Shown: piece by piece, positions 45,830-54,262 of the stretch | Position numbering within the stretch: the first letter of the stretch is position 1 | How the letters are laid out: the number at the start of each line of letters is the position of its first letter | Assembly: GCA_000024525.1 (NCBI GenBank) | Contig: CP001769.1 | Coordinates: forward strand, 186,001-250,000 | Direction: 5' to 3' | From: Spirosoma linguale DSM 74 | GTDB taxonomy: Bacteria; Bacteroidota; Bacteroidia; Cytophagales; Spirosomataceae | DNA length: 64,000 bases | Made by a program: the position numbers and the translations under genes | Notes under the pieces: model-generated | Seen by the model: the letters and a program-made list of their open reading frames with translations, nothing else | Databases searched by the model: none | What the model was told of the DNA's origin: nothing

Positions 45830-46420
45830 TTATTTACTGAGCGTAGCCGCCACTAAGTTGCAGGTCGTACATGTCGTACCTGTGTTATCGTAGTTGAGCT
45901 GGTACAGACTGGTCTGCTGCTGGTTGGTGTTGATCGAGTAAATCACATTGGTAAAATCACCGCCGTTCATGCCGCTGGCCGTGGCAACGGGATCAGACCC
46001 ATTGATAAACAACCGAAGTCCGGCTACACAGGTATTGCCCGGAATAGTGAAGTGAAACAGCAATAGTTCCTGATTAGCTACCAGATCGGTTTTCTTGCCG
46101 GGCGATCCGATACCGTGAAAATCGAACGCTGAGGCCACCGATGGGCCGTATACCTGTGAGACATCGTCCCAGCCTCCACCGGCAACACTCGTCACGGTAA
46201 AGGCTGAGTTGGGTACTCCGGCTGGTGCGACAATGGATACCTGCGCACTGCCCCAGTTGAAATTAGCTGCCGAAAACGTTGGCCGTCCATATACTTCATA
46301 GCGACTTTGAGCTATGTTGTAGCGTAGAGTTAGATTGATTAGGGAAGGGAGCGGATCTGTCTGGCCATAGCTGTTTATAGTCAACATGATTAAGAAGGCT
46401 AATGCAAATAGATTTTTCAT
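45830..46420 (-). CDS. Secreted protein sharing the N-terminal module of its neighbours
   Basis: A 196-residue exported protein: signal peptide (MKNLFALAFLIMLTINSYG-Q), then a single beta-sandwich-like module (INLTLRYNIAQSRYEVYGRP, WGSAQVSIVAPAG, NQELLLFHFTIPGNTCVAGLRLFING). The pattern is like the first module of the proteins at 46486 and 48454 and resembles cohesin-type folds, without proof. It ends shortly after CTTCNL. It lies 65 bp downstream of the 46486 gene. Probably a short relative that has only the first module. Confidence 0.72.
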   Translation of the reverse strand: MKNLFALAFLIMLTINSYGQTDPLPSLINLTLRYNIAQSRYEVYGRPTFSAANFNWGSAQVSIVAPAGVPNSAFTVTSVAGGGWDDVSQVYGPSVASAFDFHGIGSPGKKTDLVANQELLLFHFTIPGNTCVAGLRLFINGSDPVATASGMNGGDFTNVIYSINTNQQQTSLYQLNYDNTGTTCTTCNLVAATLSK

Positions 46421-46485
46421 CAGAGTGTTGGTTTAATAAATTTAAAAAGCCGGGAGGGCCTGTTAACCCTCTCGGTGTAAAATGT

Positions 46486-48309
46486 TTAAGGCAATTGCTC
46501 AATAAAGAAATCGTAGTTGTATAACTGGCCATTCTGTATGTTAGGTAGATAGAGAGCCAGCACGTTATTGAAAACAACCGTTTGGTCGGTATTTGTCCCC
46601 TGGTATTTTACTTTTCCGTTCATATCCAAATCGCCGTAGAAGTACCCTAAAGCCAGGTCATAGTTGTAGTTAGGCGAAGGATTACCCGACTGTGCGTTCA
46701 TGACATCATTAAAAATCGTCGTGTTGTCATCAAGCACCCCTACATACTTCAATTTCGTATCGTGGTTGGCATTTCCAGCCCACAAAGCGCGTTTGCCGTT
46801 GATAGTAACCATTTCGAGACCGTCGTAATTGATTGCCGTCGATGGTTTATTGTACGTGGCTGTGGCTGAAAGGGTCGTGAAGTCTACCATCGTGCCCGAC
46901 GTACTGAACGGTATGGCACTGGCCGTCATAGCACCCATGTGATTCCTGTGTTTCACCGATACATAGTAGCTGCTGCTACTTAGTGAACCAAACGAAAGGG
47001 GAGATACGCCATCGGCAGCCAGGACGACATCACTATCGCGCTGAACCAGGGCAGAACGTGTCGCAACGACTACTGCCGGGTTACTGGCATCCCTTAATTC
47101 AACCAGAACCCAATCCACAATGGCATTCGTGGTTCCTGTGTTCGCCGACAGAACCGTCGATGTTGTCGTTTCGCCACCTCCGCCACCAACCTGCGCAAAT
47201 CGGCTGGTTACCGAAGCAGCGTAAGGGGTTGTTAGAGGGATATAACCACCAGCCCGTAGGTCGTCACGCATGAGCGGGCTCGCCGACGAGTTGATCATGG
47301 CTCCCTGAAGAAGAACGGTTACCCGCAACGTCAATTCGGGCGCGGCAGCCACGGGCGTGGTGACCGTCGTTGGCGTTGCGCCGTTGTTGGCGGTATTGCT
47401 GTCATTTGGCGTACTGGCACCCCCGGTAAAGGTTGGCGTGCTACCAATGGCGGCTACGGTTGGGGTTAATGGAATGGCTACGGTTGTGCTTCCACCAGCG
47501 GCAAGAGGTGTGGTGCTGGTACAAGTCACCACACCATTCGTCACCACACAGCCAAAGTTGCCCGCCGTAAAGGTAGTAGGTATCTGGATGTTGGCAGGCA
47601 CCGCCAGCGTGACCGTGATGGGTCCCGTGGTTGACCCCGAACCGATGTTGCTTACGCTCACCGGCAGGCTGCTGGTCGCTCCTGCTAGTAAAGTTGGGTT
47701 GGGCTGACCGATGCTGCTCACTAAGTCAGGATATACAGAACAAGGGGCGTTTATATTGTAGGTTCTCAAAAAGTGGTTCGTCCCGATGCCACCAGGGTAT
47801 CCTTTTATACTATAATAGGAGCTTATGTTATACAGCCCCCCGCCTGCCGTCTGGCCGCCCGATGACAGCACATTCAGACTGTCACTACAAGTTCCATTCA
47901 AGGCAAAACTGAATAGTTCATATTCTGTACCGGCGGAATAAGCTATACTCGAAAAGTCGCCACTGGGGCCAAAAGAAAAGAAGTCAGTGTTGGCCGGAGC
48001 CCCTGTCGACAGGTCTCCGCTGTTACGTTGTGTATCGATAAGGTACCAGCTCCCCTGTGGATTGATTGATGTTACATTTACTATCGATAAGCTCCCGGTT
48101 GTGGACACGATAGTAATAATGGAACTACCATCTGTTAAATTACGATTAGTGACACCGCCAACAGACGATGAGGGCTTCAGATACACATGGTATTTATTGT
48201 CACTACTCGAATAACGCAGCGATAAATCAATCTGAGCTATGGTGGCCATGCTCGATACCAGCATCAATACCAAAGTTACCAGGATTGATCTATTGTAGTT
48301 AACTCTCAT
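46486..48309 (-). CDS. Secreted three-module protein (N-module, one PDL repeat, dockerin-like C-module)
   Basis: A 607-residue exported protein. Signal peptide to about residue 25 (SSMATIA-Q); an N-terminal module (IDLSLRYSSSDNKYHVYLKPSS, about 26-190); one DUF11-like repeat starting PDLVSSIGQPNPTL; and a C-terminal module (about 325-607) with IVDWVLVELRDASNP, YYVSVKHRNHMGAM and GDLDMNGKVKYQGTNTDQ, an EF-hand/dockerin-like Ca loop. The end is FFIEQLP. The C-module is a common Bacteroidota surface-protein end, but its function is unknown. The two upstream genes have near versions of the same end. Confidence 0.8.
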   Translation of the reverse strand: MRVNYNRSILVTLVLMLVSSMATIAQIDLSLRYSSSDNKYHVYLKPSSSVGGVTNRNLTDGSSIITIVSTTGSLSIVNVTSINPQGSWYLIDTQRNSGDLSTGAPANTDFFSFGPSGDFSSIAYSAGTEYELFSFALNGTCSDSLNVLSSGGQTAGGGLYNISSYYSIKGYPGGIGTNHFLRTYNINAPCSVYPDLVSSIGQPNPTLLAGATSSLPVSVSNIGSGSTTGPITVTLAVPANIQIPTTFTAGNFGCVVTNGVVTCTSTTPLAAGGSTTVAIPLTPTVAAIGSTPTFTGGASTPNDSNTANNGATPTTVTTPVAAAPELTLRVTVLLQGAMINSSASPLMRDDLRAGGYIPLTTPYAASVTSRFAQVGGGGGETTTSTVLSANTGTTNAIVDWVLVELRDASNPAVVVATRSALVQRDSDVVLAADGVSPLSFGSLSSSSYYVSVKHRNHMGAMTASAIPFSTSGTMVDFTTLSATATYNKPSTAINYDGLEMVTINGKRALWAGNANHDTKLKYVGVLDDNTTIFNDVMNAQSGNPSPNYNYDLALGYFYGDLDMNGKVKYQGTNTDQTVVFNNVLALYLPNIQNGQLYNYDFFIEQLP

Positions 48310-48356
48310 TTGTGTGTCTTTTTAAATAGTACAGTTATTTCGCAAGTCTCAGGTAA

Positions 48357-48432
48357 GCGTATCCGGGGTTTTACGTTGTCATATTTTGTTATTAACTAAC
48401 CAATTACAACGCCCGTAAACACCCGGATACGC
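48357..48432 (-). terminator. Inverted repeat after the 48454 gene
   Basis: GCGTATCCGGGG-type arm at 48357-48375 pairs with 48412-48432 (ending CACCCGGATACGC). It lies just past the stop codon and is a probable terminator. Confidence 0.6.
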
Positions 48433-48453
48433 CTTCGAACACTGGTCAGCCGT

Positions 48454-51400
48454 TTACGGCAACCGCTGGGTGATGATGAAGCTGTTTACCGCTGCACTGT
48501 TTAAGGAACTCGATAGCACTACGTTCAGAATGAACGAGTTGTCGGCACGCTGGCCGCTGGCAATCGCCTTCCCATCCATGTTCACATCCGTCTGCTGGTA
48601 GCCCGCCGAAATGAACGTGTTCACGCCTGTGCTGTTACCCGAAGCCCCCGTTACCTGGTTGGTCACCGTGCTGCGGTCACTGCCCAGGCCCTGGGCAATC
48701 AATGTGTTCTGACCCGAGGTGGTACCCGGCCCCCCGTTCGCATTGCCCGCCCATAAGCTGTACTTGCCCCCGACCGATGTCTGGGCATTTGCCCCGTAGG
48801 TCGCTGTCGTATTGGTGAAGTTGACCGAGGTCACTGTGCCCGACAGCCCAACCGAGGTCTCGAGCATCGCCCCCAGGTGGTTGCGGTGACGAACGGCCAC
48901 GTAGTAGCTGCCCGTGGGCGCCAGAATCGACACTGGCGACACCCCGTCGGTAGCCACAATGTCGCCATCCCGCTGGAGCAGAGCCGCTTGTCGGCGTACG
49001 ACGGTGGTGGGCTGGTTGGCATCGCGCAGTTCGAGCAGTATCCAGTCTACAATGGCATCGGCCCCGGTGGTGGCGGTGACCGAAGGGGCGATACTGGTAG
49101 CGACCACGGCGGAGTAGCCCAGGGCGGTATAGGGTTCGGTGGTGGGCAGCAGACCGGCCACCCGGAGGTCATCGCGCATGAGCCCATCGGCATTGGCCAG
49201 GGTGGGGCTGTTGGTTTGGGCACCGGCCCCCTGTAGCCAGGCTTTCACCGACACCACCAGGGTGGTCGGCTGCACGGCGCTGGTAACCGTTAGGATGGCG
49301 GTGTTATTACTAACGACCGTTTCGCTCGGGGTGCCTACACTAACCGTCAGGCTAGGCGTAGTGCCCAGCGTTGCCACACCGGGAATAATAGATGCATTGA
49401 GTGTCAGGCTTCCACCGATGCTCACTTGCTGGCTGGTGATACAGCTAATCAGGCTGCCACTGGTGCTGCAACCGAAAGTTGCAGTGCTAAAGGTAGCCGG
49501 TGCCGAAACGCCCGCTGGTAAGGTAATCAGCACGGTTGTCGTTCCGGTGGTGGGCCCCGCTCCGATATTGGTCAGGCTGATAGGCAAACTACTGGTGGCA
49601 TCCACGACCAGTACGGGCGTTGGCTGGCCAGCTGCAACAATCAGATCGGGGGCACCAGCTGCCACAGCAGGCGATGCCGTAAGCGTAGACCCGTTGTTAG
49701 CCGTTACCGTTTCGCCCGATGTAACAACGCTGGCAGCAAATGTCAGAGAAGAACCGATCGTGGCGATCAGTGGCGTAACAGCAATACTGATCGTACTAAC
49801 CCCACTAATCGCGATGGGCGTTGTACTTGTACAACTTACTACACTGCCGACAGTTGCACATCCCCACACCCCACTGCTAAAGGTTGCCGGTGCAGTAGTA
49901 TTGACCGGTAACGTTACGCTGGCAGTAAGTGTGGATGTGGTAGCGCCGAAGCCTGAATTCTGGATCGTTACCGCCAGCGTACTGGCTGAGTTGGCAACCA
50001 GCGCTGGGGTTGGCTGGGCCATCTGTGTCGTTAAGTCAGGGTTGCCAGCGGCTACCGTGGTGCTGGTCACGGTATTGCCAGACCCATTGTTGGCTGTTAC
50101 GCTCTCGCCCGGCGTACTCACCGTACCACTAAATGTCAGCGATGAGCCAATGGTGCTTGTAGCCGGTGTAATCGGTATCGAAATAGTACTGCTGCTGCCA
50201 ATGGCGAGTACCGTTGCCGTGGTACAGCTTACCAGACCACTAACCGTGGCGCATCCCCATACACCACTGGTAAAGTTACCTGTGGCGGTGGTGCCGGTAG
50301 GCAGGGTCAATGTGACCGTGGTCGTGCCAATGGTTGGTCCCGACCCAATGTTATTTACTGTAAACGGCACGGTACTGGTACTGCCTGCCACAAAAGCTGG
50401 CGATGGCTGACCAATGGCCGTAATTAGATCAGGTGGACCCGCAACAACTGGCGGTGTGACCGTAAACGAAGCCGGATTGTTGTTGGCCGGGTTACTGTCG
50501 CTGGCCGTAGTTACCGTTCCGCTGAAGACAGCCGTACTGTTGATAGCTGCCACGGTAGGCGTAACCGATATATTAAAGGATGTGGTGGCATCAATGGCAA
50601 AAGCAGGCGTATACGTACAGCTAACGACATTGCCCGTTGTAGCACACGACCAGCCTCCACTGGTAAACGAAGCCAGTGCCGTCAGGTTTGCTGGTAGCGT
50701 CATGGAAGCCAAAATAGGCCCCGTTGTCGGCCCACCACCAATGTTTGTTAAACTATAGGTCATTGAACTGGTCGCACCTGCCATCAGGGCTGGCACAGGC
50801 GAGCTGAGGCTACTGATCAGATCCGGCGATCCAACCTGTACCGGTGTGCTGATCGTCAGTGGCGCAGCGGGGTTGTTGCTGGTGTTGATGTCACCAATCG
50901 TCGATACGCCCCCCGTAAAGGTTATACTGGTGCCGATGGCGGCCACCGAAGGCAATATGGGTATATTGATCGTACTGCTGGATAATGCTGCAATGGATGT
51001 GGTAGTGGTACAACTGACCACATTATTTGTAACTGAACACCCCCAAGTCCCACTCGTAAAGGCGGAGGCTACCGACAACGTGGCTGGTATCGTTACAGTT
51101 GCCGTAATTAAACCGGCTGTCTGCCCCAAACTAATATTGTTGACCGTAAACGGCAGGGTACTACTTACCTTGGCCGTTAGCGACGGTTGGGGCTGACTAA
51201 AGGCGCTGGTTAGGTCGGGCGGACATACACCATCTATATTATAGGTAGCCAAAAAGTGGTTTGTCCCGATCCCAGTCGTGAAACCACGCACACTGTAGTA
51301 CGAACTGATATTGAACAAACTTCCGCCAGCAGTCTGGCCCAGAGCAGGCAGAATGTCTAACGTTCCCGAACAAACACCCGATACGGCGAAATCGAATAAA

Positions 51401-51801
51401 GGGACCTCAGTACCCGATGCGTAGCTGATCGACGAAAAGTCACCGCTGGGTGCAAAAACAAAGAAATCAGTATTGGCCGGCGCACCCGACGACACGTCTC
51501 CATTATTCCGTTGAACGTCTATTAACGACCAGCTGCTGCTCGGATTCGACGAATTGACCGAACTTATGGACAAGCTACCGGTAGCCGACGTAATGGTAAT
51601 AATTGAGCTACCATCCGTTAAATTAGGGTTAGTAACACTACCCGGAGTTGAAGTAGGCTTCAGATACACATGATACCGGCCGTCGGTGTTGCTATACCGT
51701 AACGACAGCGCAATCTGCGCCCAGCCTGATGTTGCTGAAAGTAAGCTTATCACCACGATGGCAAAAAGTCCTTTCCATAAATGATGTACAGAGTTATTCA
51801 T
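48454..51801 (-). CDS. Secreted protein with five DUF11-like PDL repeats and dockerin-like C-module
   Basis: An 1,115-residue exported protein of the same build as its downstream neighbour. Signal peptide (ending SGWA-Q), N-module (IALSLRYSNTDGRYHVYLKP, about 30-200), then five repeats of about 127 residues, each starting PDL (PDLTSAFSQPQPSL; PDLISSLSSPVPAL; PDLITAIGQPSPAF; PDLTTQMAQPTPAL; PDLIVAAGQPTPVL). The C-module has IVDWILLELRDANQP, RHRNHLGAM and DVNMDGKAIASGQRADN. The last about 260 codons are identical in DNA to the gene at 51960. Probably a cell-surface or matrix protein. Confidence 0.82.
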   Translation of the reverse strand: MNNSVHHLWKGLFAIVVISLLSATSGWAQIALSLRYSNTDGRYHVYLKPTSTPGSVTNPNLTDGSSIITITSATGSLSISSVNSSNPSSSWSLIDVQRNNGDVSSGAPANTDFFVFAPSGDFSSISYASGTEVPLFDFAVSGVCSGTLDILPALGQTAGGSLFNISSYYSVRGFTTGIGTNHFLATYNIDGVCPPDLTSAFSQPQPSLTAKVSSTLPFTVNNISLGQTAGLITATVTIPATLSVASAFTSGTWGCSVTNNVVSCTTTTSIAALSSSTINIPILPSVAAIGTSITFTGGVSTIGDINTSNNPAAPLTISTPVQVGSPDLISSLSSPVPALMAGATSSMTYSLTNIGGGPTTGPILASMTLPANLTALASFTSGGWSCATTGNVVSCTYTPAFAIDATTSFNISVTPTVAAINSTAVFSGTVTTASDSNPANNNPASFTVTPPVVAGPPDLITAIGQPSPAFVAGSTSTVPFTVNNIGSGPTIGTTTVTLTLPTGTTATGNFTSGVWGCATVSGLVSCTTATVLAIGSSSTISIPITPATSTIGSSLTFSGTVSTPGESVTANNGSGNTVTSTTVAAGNPDLTTQMAQPTPALVANSASTLAVTIQNSGFGATTSTLTASVTLPVNTTAPATFSSGVWGCATVGSVVSCTSTTPIAISGVSTISIAVTPLIATIGSSLTFAASVVTSGETVTANNGSTLTASPAVAAGAPDLIVAAGQPTPVLVVDATSSLPISLTNIGAGPTTGTTTVLITLPAGVSAPATFSTATFGCSTSGSLISCITSQQVSIGGSLTLNASIIPGVATLGTTPSLTVSVGTPSETVVSNNTAILTVTSAVQPTTLVVSVKAWLQGAGAQTNSPTLANADGLMRDDLRVAGLLPTTEPYTALGYSAVVATSIAPSVTATTGADAIVDWILLELRDANQPTTVVRRQAALLQRDGDIVATDGVSPVSILAPTGSYYVAVRHRNHLGAMLETSVGLSGTVTSVNFTNTTATYGANAQTSVGGKYSLWAGNANGGPGTTSGQNTLIAQGLGSDRSTVTNQVTGASGNSTGVNTFISAGYQQTDVNMDGKAIASGQRADNSFILNVVLSSSLNSAAVNSFIITQRLP
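48465..49263 (-). repeat. 799-bp identical segment, copy in the 48454 gene
   Basis: Same sequence as 51971-52769 (offset 3,506). Covers almost the whole C-terminal module. Sharp borders on both sides. Confidence 0.88.
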
Positions 51802-51927
51802 TTGCTATAGTTTTAAATAATAGAATGTGTTTTTGCTTCTCGTTTTTTGTTTCTCCTGTTTGCGTTCTTACGTGTTTACGGTTATCGTTTTCCGTTCTTA
51901 GCTCACTCCGTGCGAAATTCACAAACA

Positions 51928-51943
51928 CGAAAGCATGCTTTCG
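51928..51943. terminator. 16-bp perfect palindrome after the 51960 gene
   Basis: CGAAAGCATGCTTTCG, 17 bp downstream of the stop codon of the minus-strand gene. Possible weak terminator. Confidence 0.4.
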
Positions 51944-51959
51944 AACGCCGGTCAGCCGG

Positions 51960-53903
51960 TTACGGCAACTGCTGGGTGATGATGAAGCTGTTTACCGCTG
52001 CACTGTTTAAGGAACTCGATAGCACTACGTTCAGAATGAACGAGTTGTCGGCACGCTGGCCGCTGGCAATCGCCTTCCCATCCATGTTCACATCCGTCTG
52101 CTGGTAGCCCGCCGAAATGAACGTGTTCACGCCTGTGCTGTTACCCGAAGCCCCCGTTACCTGGTTGGTCACCGTGCTGCGGTCACTGCCCAGGCCCTGG
52201 GCAATCAATGTGTTCTGACCCGAGGTGGTACCCGGCCCCCCGTTCGCATTGCCCGCCCATAAGCTGTACTTGCCCCCGACCGATGTCTGGGCATTTGCCC
52301 CGTAGGTCGCTGTCGTATTGGTGAAGTTGACCGAGGTCACTGTGCCCGACAGCCCAACCGAGGTCTCGAGCATCGCCCCCAGGTGGTTGCGGTGACGAAC
52401 GGCCACGTAGTAGCTGCCCGTGGGCGCCAGAATCGACACTGGCGACACCCCGTCGGTAGCCACAATGTCGCCATCCCGCTGGAGCAGAGCCGCTTGTCGG
52501 CGTACGACGGTGGTGGGCTGGTTGGCATCGCGCAGTTCGAGCAGTATCCAGTCTACAATGGCATCGGCCCCGGTGGTGGCGGTGACCGAAGGGGCGATAC
52601 TGGTAGCGACCACGGCGGAGTAGCCCAGGGCGGTATAGGGTTCGGTGGTGGGCAGCAGACCGGCCACCCGGAGGTCATCGCGCATGAGCCCATCGGCATT
52701 GGCCAGGGTGGGGCTGTTGGTTTGGGCACCGGCCCCCTGTAGCCAGGCTTTCACCGACACCACCAGGGTAGCCGGTTGCACGGCACTAACCGACGTAACC
52801 GTAGCGGTGTTGTTGGCTGGATTGCTGTCGGTTGGCGTATTGGTACCGCCGGTAAACGTTGGGAAACTGCCTATGGCGGCTGGCGTTGGGGTCACCGGCA
52901 CAGCCAGTGTGGTACTGGCCCCAGCGGCAATGGGGGTGGTACTGGTACAACTGACTACGCCACTCGCTACCTCGCACCCAAAATTGCCCGTGGTGAAGGT
53001 CGTCGGCACGGTCAGATCGGCGGGAAACGTCAGGGTTACGGTAATTGGGTTTGTGGTTGCCTCCGACCCAATGTTACTGACCGAGATGGGCAGGCTACTG
53101 GTTACCCCCGCCACCAGAACCGGGCTGGGCTGGCCAAGGCTGATGCTCAGATCGGGCGAGGCCATCACACCAAACGTGAGGGCACTATACGTATTAGGCA
53201 CAAACGAAAGCGCCGATGTAAGTGTACCGGTACCGCTCAGCATACCGGTTATAGCGGCCTGCCCCAGGTTCTCCCAGGTGGTAGTCGAACTGTTGTAACC
53301 AACTACGCGTAAGTTAGCCAGCACGCCACCCGCCAGGGTGTTCAGGTTGCTGGCGGCATTCCAGGTCAGGGTGACAGTTGTGGCAACGGTGCCATCCAGA
53401 TCCCAGTACTCCACCGGACTAACGCCAACTACCCCTGTTCCTAGACTGGTAGATGAAAAAGGGGCACCCGCTGGTAGGGTGGCCATCGATGGATTGACAC
53501 TGAAATAAGCAGCCTCGTAGCTGGTTGGCGAGCCTGGTGCCGGTATGCTCAGCGGCCGGTAGACGGTGCCATTGCCTATGGGAAAGGTAAACGCCGAGGT
53601 GTTGTACGTACGAACGTAGCCATCTACGTGGGCATTGTCTGTAGCCGACTGGTAGGTGGCACCGTCCGAAAAGCTCAGATACCCCTGCGGAGCTGTGCGT
53701 TCGGTTTTAACAATACCGGGTAACTCGCCACCGCTCCCCTGCTGGAAATTATGCTGAACACCAATAATGCCCATCTCCCCACTAGTGGCAATAAATGTAT
53801 TTCCGAACGAGCCCGATTGTGCATAACCCCTGACAATCCAAAAGAAAGTAAGGTAAACCACAAGGAGGAGTTTTGTGCGAGTACCTTGACAAAAAACACT
53901 CAT
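51960..53903 (-). CDS. Secreted protein with one PDL repeat and dockerin-like C-module
   Basis: A 647-residue exported protein. Signal peptide (ending VRGYA-Q) and a different N-terminal half (SGEMGIIGVQHNFQQG; TFPIGNGTVYRPLSIPAPG), a type often seen on Bacteroidota surface proteins. One DUF11-like repeat follows (PDLSISLGQPSPVL), then the same C-module as the 48454 gene, identical over 799 bp and ending FIITQQLP. It is therefore a mosaic: own N-half, family repeat, shared C-end. The start is an ATG at 53903. Confidence 0.82.
   Translation of the reverse strand: MSVFCQGTRTKLLLVVYLTFFWIVRGYAQSGSFGNTFIATSGEMGIIGVQHNFQQGSGGELPGIVKTERTAPQGYLSFSDGATYQSATDNAHVDGYVRTYNTSAFTFPIGNGTVYRPLSIPAPGSPTSYEAAYFSVNPSMATLPAGAPFSSTSLGTGVVGVSPVEYWDLDGTVATTVTLTWNAASNLNTLAGGVLANLRVVGYNSSTTTWENLGQAAITGMLSGTGTLTSALSFVPNTYSALTFGVMASPDLSISLGQPSPVLVAGVTSSLPISVSNIGSEATTNPITVTLTFPADLTVPTTFTTGNFGCEVASGVVSCTSTTPIAAGASTTLAVPVTPTPAAIGSFPTFTGGTNTPTDSNPANNTATVTSVSAVQPATLVVSVKAWLQGAGAQTNSPTLANADGLMRDDLRVAGLLPTTEPYTALGYSAVVATSIAPSVTATTGADAIVDWILLELRDANQPTTVVRRQAALLQRDGDIVATDGVSPVSILAPTGSYYVAVRHRNHLGAMLETSVGLSGTVTSVNFTNTTATYGANAQTSVGGKYSLWAGNANGGPGTTSGQNTLIAQGLGSDRSTVTNQVTGASGNSTGVNTFISAGYQQTDVNMDGKAIASGQRADNSFILNVVLSSSLNSAAVNSFIITQQLP
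51971..52769 (-). repeat. 799-bp identical segment, copy in the 51960 gene
   Basis: Same sequence as 48465-49263. Confidence 0.88.
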
Positions 53904-54202
53904 AATTTCCTGATTTTTTTAATGACTTTGAGAACCATGAACAACGTCAGGGCCTGGCAATCTGGCATGTACGGGGCTATCCGTCGGTAAACAGTCGGTA
54001 TGGTAACCAGGCAGTCGTTCGGTTAGCGGGTAGGTATCCGGCTGCTTGCCAAAGCCGGGTTACCAGCGCCGTAGCGGCCAGTGACGTTCCGCTTTCGGTG
54101 GATGGCCTGTTTCAGGGCTACGATCGTATGAATGTCCGTTTCCGGCGCATACCGTATAGGGCTACCATAGATAAGAATAGCGGGCTCGTTCTGGTATTCT
54201 CC

Positions 54203-54255
54203 AGACGCTTTGTACTGGCCTGTTCGGTTGCCGAACAGGCCAGTACAAAGCGTCT
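54203..54255 (-). terminator. Perfect 25-bp hairpin after the S74-type gene
   Basis: Arms 54203-54227 and 54231-54255 pair fully around a TTG loop, 7 bp past the stop codon at 54263. The 300 bp before it (53904-54202) hold no gene that I can see. Confidence 0.75.
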
Positions 54256-54262
54256 AAAGCCT

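Noticed and set aside
49139..50410. 423-codon open frame on the plus strand
   Set aside because: Antisense shadow of the PDL repeats of the 48454 gene; its composition mirrors the other strand, and the same shadow appears in the repeat copy at 52645.
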